This document shows, one piece after another, positions 7,237 through 15,185 of a stretch of 64,000 nt of DNA. The stretch covers positions 1 to 64,000 of IMG/VR virus record IMGVR_UViG_3300043427_003501, one strand, 5' to 3'. The first letter of the stretch is position 1; every line of letters begins with the position of its first letter. The DNA is from a virus. The notes beneath the pieces are model-generated. The model searched no databases. It was not told where the DNA came from and worked only from the letters and a program-made list of their open reading frames with translations. Made by a program: the position numbers and the translations under genes.

Positions 7237-8391
7237 ATGAGCGCTTTTTCGTGCCCAGTTGTGCGAGTTCGGATCGAGCCGCACCCAAATGCAGACGCCA
7301 TCGAGATCGCTCGGGTTGGCGACTATCAGTCCATCGTCAAGAAAGGACAGTTTCAGGATGGCAGTCTTGCCGTCTACATCCCTGAGCAGTCTGTGCTGCC
7401 TGAGTGGCTGCTCAAGCACATGGGCTTCTGGGACGCGATGAAGGGCAAGGGCGGGCTTAGCGGCTCACTGGGCAACCGAGTACGGGCTATCAAGCTGCGT
7501 GGCGTGCTATCGCAAGGCTTGGTGCTGGACATGGAGACAGCCGAGACCAGCGTGGGCAATCCACTTCGGTCGCTGCAGGAGGGTGAGGACATCGCCTCGT
7601 ACTTGGAAATCACAAAGTACGAGCCTCCCATTCCTTCACACATGGCAGGAAAGATCGCAGGCGTCGATCTGGCTGCAACCCTGAATTACGACTTCGAGAA
7701 CATCAAGAAGCATCCGGACCTCTTTGATCCTGATGAGCCAGTGATGATCACGGAGAAGATTCATGGCACCTTCATGCAAGTGGGTGTCGTTCCATCCAAC
7801 ATGGCCAACGATCGGTTCTACAAAGGCCGCGTGATCGTGACAAGCAAGGGGCTGGGTGCAAAAGGCTTCATCCTTGATCACACGGACGAGACGAACCTGT
7901 ATATCCAATGTGCCAAGAAGCACGGCCTTCTTGATGCTGCACTGAGCTACTTTGGCGATGCTGCCAATGACTGTGATGTGCCGTACTTCGTCTGCGGAGA
8001 AGTCTTCGGCAAGACGAACTCAGGCGCAGGTGTGCAGGACTTGACCTACAACGGAGAGAAGCTCGCCTTTAGGGCGTTCGATGTCTGCGCTGGAACACGG
8101 GGCAAGGAAGAGTTTTTCGACATGGGCGAGTTCCTCGAAGCTGTTCGCCAGCTCGGAATCGAACATGTGCCAATTCTCTACGTCGGACCTTACTCAAAGG
8201 AGCGTGTCCTTGAGTACACCGATGGATCGACTTTCCTGTTCGATGTCCAAAACTCACATGCCGCCCACATTCGTGAGGGTGTCGTGATCAAGTGCGTCCG
8301 AGAGTCGCGGCACCCCCGACTTGGACGAAAGATTGCCAAGAGTGTCAGTGAGGCATACCTGTTGCGGAAGAATGCAACGGAATTCAACTAA
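7237..8391 (+). CDS. ATP-dependent RNA ligase, DRB0094-like
   Basis: Joins RNA ends through an enzyme-adenylate. The 384 residues show an N-terminal OB-like region (VVRVRIEPHPNADAIEIARVGDY) and then a nucleotidyltransferase core with motif I K174-IHG (adenylated lysine) and a late EGVVIK motif near residue 355. This order, with the extra domain in front of the ligase core, is that of the Deinococcus DRB0094/Rnl5 group. A phage use would be repair of tRNA cut by host anticodon nucleases, which fits the two phage tRNA genes upstream, but this is inference. Confidence 0.85.
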   Translation: MSAFSCPVVRVRIEPHPNADAIEIARVGDYQSIVKKGQFQDGSLAVYIPEQSVLPEWLLKHMGFWDAMKGKGGLSGSLGNRVRAIKLRGVLSQGLVLDMETAETSVGNPLRSLQEGEDIASYLEITKYEPPIPSHMAGKIAGVDLAATLNYDFENIKKHPDLFDPDEPVMITEKIHGTFMQVGVVPSNMANDRFYKGRVIVTSKGLGAKGFILDHTDETNLYIQCAKKHGLLDAALSYFGDAANDCDVPYFVCGEVFGKTNSGAGVQDLTYNGEKLAFRAFDVCAGTRGKEEFFDMGEFLEAVRQLGIEHVPILYVGPYSKERVLEYTDGSTFLFDVQNSHAAHIREGVVIKCVRESRHPRLGRKIAKSVSEAYLLRKNATEFN

Positions 8392-8404
8392 AAGAGGAGT
8401 AATC

Positions 8405-8599
8405 GTGCCAGATATAAGCATGTGCTCGGGCGAAGGATGCGAGAAGTCGATTGACTGCTATCGCTTTCGTGCCATTCCCACCGAGTACCGTCAGTCCTAT
8501 TTTTCAAGACCGCCGCTCGATTGGGAGACTGGTGAGTGTCAATACTTTTCGCCAGTTCGACCGGGTGATCGGATTCGCGACATCGAGGACATCAAATGA
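8405..8599 (+). CDS. Small cysteine-containing protein
   Basis: 64 residues beginning at GTG 8405, chosen because AGAGGAG lies eight bases upstream. Cysteines at residues 7, 12 and 18 plus one near residue 46 could bind zinc. The DCYRF...QSYF pattern is familiar from small unassigned phage proteins. Overlaps the exonuclease start by four bases. Confidence 0.6.
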   Translation: MPDISMCSGEGCEKSIDCYRFRAIPTEYRQSYFSRPPLDWETGECQYFSPVRPGDRIRDIEDIK

Positions 8600-9189
8600 T
8601 CGTCATGGGTGTCGACACTGAGACTACGGGTCTCGAGCAGGAGAAGGGCCATCGAATCATCGAAATCGCTCTTGTTTCCTACGATCTTGAAAGCCGCAAA
8701 CTGATGGATCGCTACGTTCAGCGAATCGATCCTGAACGTCCGATCGACTCGGGCGCTCAGGCGGCACATGGCATCAGCTACACGGAACTTGTCGGCCAAC
8801 CCAAATGGGAAGATGTCGCCGAAGAGATCAACCGCCGACTTGGCGGTACTGATCTTCTGGTGGCGCACAACATGGGCTTTGACGGTCCCTTCATCGCAGG
8901 AGAGCTTCTGCGAGTCGGTCTTCAACCGCCCAATGTTCACTCAGTCTGCACGATGGAAAACGCTCGGTGGGCATGCCCCGACGGTAAGTTACCTCGTCTA
9001 GGCGAGCTCTGCTTTGCGCTTGGTGTCGGTTATGACCGCGCCAAAGCTCATGCTGCTGAGTACGACATCGAAGTCACGATGGCTTGCTTCTTTCGCGGCC
9101 TGGATCGTGGTTTCTACGAACTGCCCAAGAAGTTGAAGGGCATCAACGAATTCAAAAACTGCCACGACGCACCAGGAGCACCAGCATGA
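8596..9189 (+). CDS. DEDDh 3'-5' exonuclease (DnaQ/RNase T-like)
   Basis: Degrades nucleic acid from the 3' end. All three Exo motifs are visible: DTET (D7, E9), HNMGFD (D96), and HAAEYD (H152, D157), which makes it the DEDDh subtype. At 197 residues it is a stand-alone exonuclease. It may act in replication, repair or RNA processing with the RNA ligase two genes upstream. ATGA overlaps on both sides. Confidence 0.9.
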   Translation: MIVMGVDTETTGLEQEKGHRIIEIALVSYDLESRKLMDRYVQRIDPERPIDSGAQAAHGISYTELVGQPKWEDVAEEINRRLGGTDLLVAHNMGFDGPFIAGELLRVGLQPPNVHSVCTMENARWACPDGKLPRLGELCFALGVGYDRAKAHAAEYDIEVTMACFFRGLDRGFYELPKKLKGINEFKNCHDAPGAPA

Positions 9190-9569
9190 GCCTTGAGTTT
9201 CATGGATACGAAATGAAGAGAGAGCCAACGATGTTGCCGACTCCGAAGGAGTTCTGCGTCGAGAACAATCCCAGTTACGCTAAGTCACTCGTGACAGGGA
9301 TTGTCTCTCCTCTCTTTCATCTGCCTCAGATCATCTTCTTTGGATGTTTGTGGCCGTTCATCACCGCAATTGGCAAGAGCATTGCCTATATCGGACTGTC
9401 GATGTATGCGGGATTCACAGGCAGAGCGTCAGGCTACCGTACTACGGAGGTTAAGTCGGTCGCCATTTCGCAGGCAGATCGCCAGAAGGCGGTCAACAGA
9501 ATGTTGGAAGGCTCTGGCTTTGTGGCGGTACCAATTGAGGCCATCACTGAGCCGACTTCCGAGAAATGA
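9186..9569 (+). CDS. Membrane protein, unknown
   Basis: 127 residues with a hydrophobic core at about residues 38-80 (SPLFHLPQIIFFGCLWPFITAIG then IAYIGLSMYAGF), probably two membrane segments. Starts at ATG 9186 inside the stop of the exonuclease gene. An AGTCA-type dyad (9282-9297) lies within the coding sequence. Confidence 0.6.
   Translation: MSLEFHGYEMKREPTMLPTPKEFCVENNPSYAKSLVTGIVSPLFHLPQIIFFGCLWPFITAIGKSIAYIGLSMYAGFTGRASGYRTTEVKSVAISQADRQKAVNRMLEGSGFVAVPIEAITEPTSEK
9282..9297 (+). promoter_or_regulatory. AGTCA-N4-TGACA dyad inside a gene
   Basis: AAGTCA-CTCG-TGACAG within the coding sequence of the membrane protein. It matches the intergenic dyads but no promoter is seen; it may be chance or a roadblock-type site. 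Confidence 0.3.
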
Positions 9570-9757
9570 TTCCTTCGCCATGCAGCAAGCGATGCAAACC
9601 AGATTGGAATGCGAGCTTGTGTTTGTCCTGTCGCCGAACATTCGAAGAGATCGGTGCCTGGAACAAGCTGAGTGACGAGGCCAAAACTGTCATATTGGAG
9701 CGAATTAAGCATGGATCAAATTCAGACGATGCGCCTGGCAATGCAGGCGCTGCGTAA
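9566..9757 (+). CDS. DUF1289-like zinc-binding protein
   Basis: 63 residues. MIPSPCSKRC...LCLSCRRTFEEIGAWNKLSDEAKTVIL matches the DUF1289 pattern of four cysteines (6, 10, 19, 22) followed by CxRTxxEIxxW and a helix ending near a KxxVL. Function of the family is unknown. ATGA overlap with the gene before; its end overlaps the next gene in another frame. Confidence 0.7.
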   Translation: MIPSPCSKRCKPDWNASLCLSCRRTFEEIGAWNKLSDEAKTVILERIKHGSNSDDAPGNAGAA

Positions 9758-10259
9758 CGGAGCTCGAGTCTGGGATGCTATGGACATTCTCGACGCAGGC
9801 ATAAAGCTAGCTCAGGCTTCGGGAAACGATGAAGGGTTGGCGATCAAGGAGTGGTTCGACAAGACAGACTGGATGAAGGGTACATACGAACCCAAAGAGC
9901 TTGGCTTGCATAGAGCCGATGTCCTGAAGCAGAGAGTCGATCGCCTGCAAGCGGAAAATGAAAGGTTGCGAGAGGCTTTGCGTCTCATCAGCCTTGCAGG
10001 CCAAAACAGCATGAGCAGCCGCAGAGAGTGTGGAGCTTTAGCGCGGCGTGCTTTGGAGCAAGCGCCTTGTGACATCGCCGAAGATGGCGTTTGTGAGACG
10101 TTGGAATGCTGTAAAGAGCAAGAGCAGTCTCGGCGCGAATGGCAGAGCTTGACAGACACGGAGCGTGCGGCAATTCAGTACGAGAGTTTCAAACGCGGAC
10201 TGACCCCTCTTGAGTTCATGGAATTGCATGAGGCCAAGATGAAGGAGAAGAACGCATGA
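9711..10259 (+). CDS. Hypothetical coiled-coil protein
   Basis: No family recognised. About 182 residues, helical, with a leucine/glutamate-rich coiled coil near residues 68-95 (VDRLQAENERLREALRLI) and a cysteine cluster after it (CDIAEDGVCETLECC). ATG at 9711 chosen over the earlier GTG at 9672 because of GGAG upstream and because MDQIQTMRLAMQAL is a normal start. It overlaps the DUF1289 gene by 47 bases. Confidence 0.6.
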   Translation: MDQIQTMRLAMQALRNGARVWDAMDILDAGIKLAQASGNDEGLAIKEWFDKTDWMKGTYEPKELGLHRADVLKQRVDRLQAENERLREALRLISLAGQNSMSSRRECGALARRALEQAPCDIAEDGVCETLECCKEQEQSRREWQSLTDTERAAIQYESFKRGLTPLEFMELHEAKMKEKNA

Positions 10260-10579
10260 AACCCATCACCATCGACCGAGCCGTGATCCAGCAGGCGCTG
10301 GAGGCGTTGGAAAGCCTGTTCACGTTGCAAGTGGACTATGCCCGTCCCAAGCAATGCGGAGACGCCATTACCGCCCTCCGCGCCGCGTTGGAGCAGCCGG
10401 AGCAGGAGCCAGTGGCGTGGATGCACAGGCACATTGAAGGCAACGTCATTACGCACAGGCCCGCCGACTTGGATAGGCACCCCGACAGATGGACATTTCT
10501 CTACAAGAACCCGACGCCATGTGAAACCTGTCAGGCGCTGGCCCGCACTGTGATGATGGATCAGATGGGGGCAGCATGA
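10256..10579 (+). CDS. Hypothetical protein of the ALEQPEQEPVAW family
   Basis: 107 residues. The N-terminal helix IQQALEALESL followed by ALRAALEQPEQEPVAW is a recurring signature in small genes of Burkholderiales phages; the part after it varies. The family has no known role. It shares this segment with the protein at 10776. ATGA overlaps before and after. Confidence 0.65.
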   Translation: MKPITIDRAVIQQALEALESLFTLQVDYARPKQCGDAITALRAALEQPEQEPVAWMHRHIEGNVITHRPADLDRHPDRWTFLYKNPTPCETCQALARTVMMDQMGAA

Positions 10580-10779
10580 CCCAATGGAGAAACATAACCG
10601 GAGAAGCAGAAGACGGTCGTCTTGTTACGCATGTCGTTCCTGTTGCTGACTTGCGTGAACACTCGCTCACCTCTAAATGCTGGTGTGACCCAGACCTTGA
10701 TGAGTGGTATCGGGTTGCCACGCACCACAGCGCCGACAACAGAGAAGCGTTTGAACGCGGGGAAAGGAAAGCATCATGA
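10576..10779 (+). CDS. Hypothetical protein
   Basis: 67 residues, acidic, no family recognised. Holds CWCDPDLDEWYRV near the middle. Both ends overlap neighbours by four bases, so it belongs to the translationally coupled run 9186-11878. Confidence 0.55.
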   Translation: MTQWRNITGEAEDGRLVTHVVPVADLREHSLTSKCWCDPDLDEWYRVATHHSADNREAFERGERKAS

Positions 10780-11168
10780 CCACACTACGCGAAGCCGCCC
10801 AGCAAGCTGTCGCGATGCTGAAGACGGGAATGCCAGAGTACGACGCTCACGATGTGCTGGAGGTGCTTGAGGCCGCGCTGGAGCAGCCGGAGCAGGAGCC
10901 GGTGGCGTGGATAAGCCCTGCGTCTGAGTCAATGATTGGCAAAACAGACGAGAACGGTTCGGCGTATCACATCATTACGACCAGCAAAAAGACGGCCAAC
11001 AACTCAGTCCCCCTCTTCACCTACCCACCCCGCCGCGAGTGGCGAGGGCTGACGGAGGAGGAAATCATTTCGCTGGCAAATGAACCGCGATGGCCTGTAG
11101 GAAATAGCTACGTTGTGCCATTCGCCAGAGCCATCGAGGCCGCGCTGAAGGAGCTAAACCATGAGTGA
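10776..11168 (+). CDS. Hypothetical protein of the ALEQPEQEPVAW family
   Basis: 130 residues. AVAMLKTGMPEYDAHDVLEVLEAALEQPEQEPVAW repeats the architecture of the protein at 10256; the rest ends in REWRGLTEEEIISLA...FARAIEAALKELN, another common tail of these genes. Probably arose by duplication and domain exchange. Function unknown. Confidence 0.65.
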   Translation: MTTLREAAQQAVAMLKTGMPEYDAHDVLEVLEAALEQPEQEPVAWISPASESMIGKTDENGSAYHIITTSKKTANNSVPLFTYPPRREWRGLTEEEIISLANEPRWPVGNSYVVPFARAIEAALKELNHE

Positions 11169-11427
11169 ACAACCCGAAGCACTGCGGCTGGCTACCCAAC
11201 TTGAAAAGTATTGGGGCGCAGAGAGCGGCCACGACCGCGAACGACAAGCCGCCGCCGAACTGCGCCGCCTGCATGCGGTGAATCAGGAACTGCTGGAGGC
11301 GTTGAAGTTGGCGCTGTCTGCGCATGGCGTGCTTCTGCTGAGCGACCCCCCGCAAGATGCTTGGAAGACCTACGGTGTGGAGCAAAAGGCCCGCGCCGCC
11401 ATCAAGAAAGCGGAGGGGCAAGCATGA
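11161..11427 (+). CDS. Hypothetical helical protein
   Basis: 88 residues, largely helical (ERQAAAELRRLHAVNQELLEALKLAL). Ends with AAIKKAEGQA; the gene at 11424 ends with almost the same residues, encoded by a 21-base direct repeat that also contains the next start codon. Function unknown. Confidence 0.6.
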   Translation: MSEQPEALRLATQLEKYWGAESGHDRERQAAAELRRLHAVNQELLEALKLALSAHGVLLLSDPPQDAWKTYGVEQKARAAIKKAEGQA

Positions 11428-11628
11428 TTCGTCTTAGTTCGCCGCACAGCGGCACCGTCCAGTACGTCTCTCCGCAGGCCATAGCCCGCGTCATCGAAGC
11501 AGGCGCATCCAGTCAATGGCACGGAATCCGCTCGATTGTGAAGACATTCGACGGCGCGACCTTGGAATGCAGCGAGACAGCGCACGAGATCAACGCCGCG
11601 ATCGCCAAAGCGGAGGGGCAAGCATGAG
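11408..11628 (+). repeat. 21-base direct repeat spanning gene junctions
   Basis: Identical 21-base segments at 11408-11428 and 11609-11629 begin AAAGCGGAGGGGCAAGC and run into ATGA. Each carries the end of one gene, a ribosome binding site (GGAGGGG) and the start of the next, which makes it a natural seam for gene duplication or shuffling. Confidence 0.8.
11424..11627 (+). CDS. Hypothetical protein
   Basis: 67 residues, no family recognised. Begins and ends within the two copies of the direct repeat, so the whole gene is a cassette between repeats. C-terminus AAIAKAEGQA matches that of the gene before. Confidence 0.55.
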   Translation: MIRLSSPHSGTVQYVSPQAIARVIEAGASSQWHGIRSIVKTFDGATLECSETAHEINAAIAKAEGQA

Positions 11629-11878
11629 CCGCGACGACATCATCCGCATGGCGCGGGAGGCTGGCGACGTTGAAATTGACCGTCGTGGCCGAGAGACTTT
11701 CAGCTACGACAGCTATGGCCTGGAACGCTTCGCCGCCCTTGTCGCCGCTGCCGAGCGCGAGGCGTGTGCGAAGGTGTGTGACCAGAAAGTTGATGCCGAG
11801 TACGCCACGGGGAAGGTTGACCACAACGAGATGGGATGGACGCAGGCTTGCGCCATTGCCATTCGCGCAATGGAGTAA
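11624..11878 (+). CDS. Hypothetical protein, paralogue of the next gene
   Basis: 84 residues. MSRDDIIRMAREAGDVEI...YGLERFAALVAAAEREACAKVCD is a widespread short phage pattern of unknown function. Its first half resembles the protein at 11881 (MNRDNVVKLAHEAG...ALERFAAIIL), so the two are tandem duplicates. Confidence 0.65.
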   Translation: MSRDDIIRMAREAGDVEIDRRGRETFSYDSYGLERFAALVAAAEREACAKVCDQKVDAEYATGKVDHNEMGWTQACAIAIRAME

Positions 11879-11880
11879 GT

Positions 11881-12117
11881 ATGAACAGGGATAACGTCGT
11901 CAAATTGGCGCATGAGGCGGGATGTGCGGTGTACGAGGGCAGAGATATTGCCCCTGCACTGGAACGCTTCGCCGCCATCATTCTCCAAAATAAACGGTCT
12001 CTTACAGATGCCGAAATTGGCGCAATTTGGTTTGAAGCCAAGATTCCTGGTCTGACCGAAACTAATGCCAGACTGCTCATTAGGGCAACTGAGCGCAAGA
12101 TCAGGGAACTTCAATAG
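11881..12117 (+). CDS. Hypothetical protein, paralogue of the previous gene
   Basis: 78 residues. N-terminal half parallels the protein at 11624; C-terminal half differs (TDAEIGAIWFEAKIPGLTETNARLLIRATERKI), a helical segment. It ends the coupled run; 66 bases follow before the next gene. Confidence 0.6.
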   Translation: MNRDNVVKLAHEAGCAVYEGRDIAPALERFAAIILQNKRSLTDAEIGAIWFEAKIPGLTETNARLLIRATERKIRELQ

Positions 12118-12183
12118 CCAGTATTTCTACTCCTGATTCGTTGCGACAGAATTATCAGATCGCAACACAACAAGGAGCGTCAT

Positions 12184-12432
12184 ATGCGGATTCGCAAACT
12201 CGCCGAGCCTCTCAACGACAAAGCTGAGGGTTATTGCGGCGGCTTTCCCTACACCACCGAACTCGCCGGACCTGACGGCGTTTCCATTCATTTCTGGGTT
12301 GGCGCTCAGACAGTTACGGAAGAGATGCTGCAGGCCGCTCTGACGAAGGCGCGCAGGGCGCGAGATGTCGTCTGTGCCAGCTGGAGCGAAGGCATGCCCA
12401 TCAAGTTCTGGGCGCATCAGGACATCAATTGA
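12184..12432 (+). CDS. Hypothetical protein
   Basis: 82 residues, no family recognised. Good ribosome binding site (AAGGAG). A mixed alpha/beta protein with a helical centre (EEMLQAALTKARRARDVV). Confidence 0.6.
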   Translation: MRIRKLAEPLNDKAEGYCGGFPYTTELAGPDGVSIHFWVGAQTVTEEMLQAALTKARRARDVVCASWSEGMPIKFWAHQDIN

Positions 12433-12442
12433 AGGAGCGCAC

Positions 12443-12634
12443 ATGACGAGCAAATGGAAATGCCGCGAGTGTGGCTCGATCAACGTCCAAATCTCTCTGC
12501 CTACGTGGTATCGAGAGTCCCAAGATGGCGATCTCATGCTTGTGGATACTGACTACGAAGCCGATCCTATCTACTGGTACTGCGAGGACTGCGATACGTC
12601 CGATAACGGCAGTCCCGCTTTTGCATTGAGGTAA
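12443..12634 (+). CDS. Small zinc-ribbon protein
   Basis: 63 residues. Two CxxC knuckles, KCRECGS (C7, C10) and YCEDCDT near residues 46-49, form a typical zinc ribbon. AAGGAG seven bases before the ATG. Could bind nucleic acid or protein; no closer assignment. Confidence 0.65.
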   Translation: MTSKWKCRECGSINVQISLPTWYRESQDGDLMLVDTDYEADPIYWYCEDCDTSDNGSPAFALR

Positions 12635-12636
12635 AG

Positions 12637-12852
12637 ATGACCTACGCACTACACATCCGACGAGGAACTTTGGTTATTACAGACCCACAACGCCGGTGCT
12701 ACAACGGAGCCTATGCCTCGTCGCATATGGAGTGGTCACCCTGGGAGTTGTGGATCAAGGACTTCACATTCGATACGTTGGAGAAGGCTGAATACACGGC
12801 CAAGCTGTTCTGCCGCGAGGATCAGCAAGTCAAAGCTGTGGAGCTTGAGTGA
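12637..12852 (+). CDS. Hypothetical protein
   Basis: 71 residues, rich in aromatic residues (HMEWSPWELWIKDFTFDTLEKAE). No family recognised. Two bases after the zinc-ribbon gene and overlapping the next GTG start. Confidence 0.55.
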   Translation: MTYALHIRRGTLVITDPQRRCYNGAYASSHMEWSPWELWIKDFTFDTLEKAEYTAKLFCREDQQVKAVELE

Positions 12853-13337
12853 ACATCTTCGTCCTTCACCGTGAACCGGCCATTGCAGCGCAAATGGCCT
12901 GTGACAAGCACTGCGTGAAGATGATTCTGGAAACGGCTCAGATGCTGGCCACTGTCATTCAGGCCAATGGCGGTACGGCCAAGTACAAGCCAACACATGC
13001 AGGCCATCCCTGCACGATTTGGGCAGGCCAATCGGCTCACAACTTCGCCTGGTTATGGCATCACGGCCTGGCGCTGTGCGAGGAGTACACCTTCCGCTAC
13101 GGCCGTACTCACGCCTGCCATGAACTGTTCGAGGGCGAGCTCCGCAAGCTGCCTTCTTCAGTACCTAAAGCAGGGCTGACCACATTCGCGCAGGCAATGC
13201 CTGAGCAGTATAAGCACCCTAATCCCGTCATTGCCTACCGTCGCTACTACCTGGGCGACAAGGCGCGTTTTGCCAAATGGACGCTACGTGATGAGCCATT
13301 GTGGTTCACCTATAAGCGTCCGGAACTGGAGGTTTGA
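12849..13337 (+). CDS. Conserved phage protein, possible pyrimidine-dimer glycosylase-like fold
   Basis: 162 residues starting at GTG inside the previous stop codon. MNIFVLHREPAIAAQMACDKHCVKMILETAQML, NFAWLWHHGLALCEEYTFRYGRTH and AMPEQYKHPNPVIAYRRYYLGDKARFAKW form a pattern seen in many phages and sometimes tied to the pyrimidine-dimer excision family. The conserved His, Lys and Arg residues suggest an enzyme acting on nucleic acid. The family tie is from memory and moderate; the activity is unproven. Confidence 0.5.
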   Translation: MNIFVLHREPAIAAQMACDKHCVKMILETAQMLATVIQANGGTAKYKPTHAGHPCTIWAGQSAHNFAWLWHHGLALCEEYTFRYGRTHACHELFEGELRKLPSSVPKAGLTTFAQAMPEQYKHPNPVIAYRRYYLGDKARFAKWTLRDEPLWFTYKRPELEV

Positions 13338-13777
13338 AAGTGATCTACTTCGATAAGGTTGGAAACAAGATTTCTCCAGCCAAATGGCATGAACTTCGTG
13401 CCGACCACTCCTACACCACTGTTCGTGAGTTTGCCAATGAAAAAGTCTCCATTCGAGTTATTTGGCATGGCGCTCTGACACTGGGTGAGTCGAAGTCATT
13501 CAGGGACACATGGCCACTGTTTCAAATCAGCGTATCAAATGCCAATGCGGCTGGTGAGTTCAAGCCTGACCCCGTTCTGGACTGCAAGACGTTCCCTTAC
13601 GAGAATATCGCCATTCAGGCATACGAGCACTTCCTTCTCCAGTGGTCGGAATGCAAGGTGAACGACAGTGGCGAGTTTGAGGAAGTGGGTAACGAGCTGA
13701 CACCGCCTCCGCCACCAAGTCCCGACATCCCTACCTCGACGATCAGGGGTACGGGTACGGACCTGATGGTGTGGTGA
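13334..13777 (+). CDS. Hypothetical protein
   Basis: 147 residues starting at TTG 13334 (GGAGG just upstream) or GTG 13340. No family recognised. The C-terminus has a polyproline run (TPPPPPSPDIPTS) and looks disordered. Last gene before a 460-base intergenic region. Confidence 0.55.
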   Translation: MKVIYFDKVGNKISPAKWHELRADHSYTTVREFANEKVSIRVIWHGALTLGESKSFRDTWPLFQISVSNANAAGEFKPDPVLDCKTFPYENIAIQAYEHFLLQWSECKVNDSGEFEEVGNELTPPPPPSPDIPTSTIRGTGTDLMVW

Positions 13778-14243
13778 GGAGTACGGGAGCAGCTCTGTAT
13801 AGGGCTCTCGGACGGTGGCGCAGCCACTGTCGGCTATTACAGGCAAAGTCCTAGGCGTTTGTCCAAAATGGCAGCCAAGACGCCCAAGTCCTGAATTATC
13901 CTGAATTATCCTCAGCAGGATAATTCCTCATAAAAGTCCATAAAAGTACCCTGCGGCCGCTGTTGACACTCCTATGATCCAGCGGTATTCGCATGCGCGC
14001 TGGCGCGCATTCTTGATCAGTTCCTGCTCGGCACGTTCCCTACAAGGTGTCCTGCGAATACTGTTGTAACTCCTATCCGTGAGGTTGATACTTCAACCAT
14101 CGACAAACCCGCTGATGGAAATGAGAGCAAGGCCCAACATTCAAGTCTCCAAGCAATTTGCTTGTAACTCCAAGCCTGTGTCTCTACAGTTCAATCATCG
14201 ATTTATCGATGCCGTTCAACCCGCTCACCAAAGGAGTTTTTCC
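13778..14243 (+). other. Intergenic regulatory region with three inverted repeats
   Basis: No gene is seen. It holds a 10-base perfect inverted repeat GAATTATCCT-CAGC-AGGATAATTC (13903-13926) with a third copy of CTGAATTATC in front, two CATAAAAGT repeats, a promoter TTGACA (13963-13968)-17-TATTCG, and a perfect GC-rich palindrome ATGCGCGC-TG-GCGCGCAT (13993-14010). It resembles an operator-promoter unit for the gene at 14244, with an untranslated leader of about 240 bases. Confidence 0.6.
13903..13926 (+). repeat. Perfect inverted repeat, probable operator
   Basis: Arms GAATTATCCT and AGGATAATTC around CAGC, with a direct copy of the left arm ten bases upstream. No T run follows, so an operator is more likely than a terminator. 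Confidence 0.6.
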
Positions 14244-15098
14244 ATGAGCAAGCGCAAATCCAAGCAGCAGTCCGAACTGGACACCTTCTTTCACGCACTG
14301 GGCGTGGTGGAAGCCCCCACAACCGATGACGCTCTGTTGGCGTCGATGATCGGTGATCTCAACCTGGACGACGATGGCGAACTGCCCGAGCCGCCCAGCG
14401 AGATCATCGTGCCTGTCGATATGCTCTCGGGCGATCCGCTCGAAGCTGCGGTGGCAGACATCGAGAAGGCAGAAGCTGTTCAGGCTCTGTACGAGGAGCA
14501 GGACTCTGAGTTCGAGACTTCGGAGGCTGACAAGCCCTCGACCGAGACGGTCGCCGACTCTGCTAAGCCCGCGAAGGTCAAGAAGGAGCGTGCTGCGAAG
14601 GCTCCCAAGACCACTCGCGTCACCTCCATCACGCATCAACCGGGCGATCGTCTGGTGGCGATGCTCGGTGCCGACTACAAAGACTTCCTCGTCTTCTACA
14701 AGTCGGACGACACGATCGCTGCGGAGACTCGCGTCGAGTCCTTCGTGACCGCCATGAACGATCGCGAGGCGATTGCCGATAAGGTCAAAGACAAGGCCGT
14801 CATGCTGCTGACTTGGCTCAAGGCTGGCAAAGATGTCTCGGAGCTCAACGAGGTTCTTCGTCGGGCGTTCACGGTTCTCTTCCGAGACGGTGAACTGACA
14901 TCGGGCAAGGCGGGCAATCTCCAGACCGACCTGCTGTCCAAGCCGTACTCACCGGGTACGTCGGCATCGCAGGCGAATCAGATGTTCATGCTGTTCCCGA
15001 TTCTCGGTATCACCCAACGCGAGAAGGGTCGCATGGTCGTCAATCCGGACAGCACCATCGCTGAGGCGATGAAGATCAAGCTGGGTGTCGCGGCGTAA
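14244..15098 (+). CDS. Hypothetical protein with acidic N-terminus and basic linker
   Basis: 284 residues, no family recognised. ATG at 14244 chosen for AAAGGAG nine bases upstream; the frame is open further up but without a ribosome binding site. Residues 30-110 are acidic and low in complexity, then a Lys/Ala-rich linker (KPAKVKKERAAKAPKTTR), then a compact helical C-terminal domain of about 160 residues. It stands alone between a regulatory region and a terminator, which suggests independent, possibly abundant expression. Confidence 0.7.
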   Translation: MSKRKSKQQSELDTFFHALGVVEAPTTDDALLASMIGDLNLDDDGELPEPPSEIIVPVDMLSGDPLEAAVADIEKAEAVQALYEEQDSEFETSEADKPSTETVADSAKPAKVKKERAAKAPKTTRVTSITHQPGDRLVAMLGADYKDFLVFYKSDDTIAAETRVESFVTAMNDREAIADKVKDKAVMLLTWLKAGKDVSELNEVLRRAFTVLFRDGELTSGKAGNLQTDLLSKPYSPGTSASQANQMFMLFPILGITQREKGRMVVNPDSTIAEAMKIKLGVAA

Positions 15099-15100
15099 TT

Positions 15101-15128
15101 GGGAGGGGCTTAGGCCCCTTCCTTTTTT
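15101..15128 (+). terminator. Intrinsic terminator
   Basis: GAGGGGC-TTAG-GCCCCTTC-type hairpin with one bulge followed by TTTTTT, directly after the gene at 14244. Confidence 0.8.
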
Positions 15129-15185
15129 GAGCGTGTCACGTTGGCGCGCTGAAACAAGGAAGGAACCTATATGGAGGATGGAATC

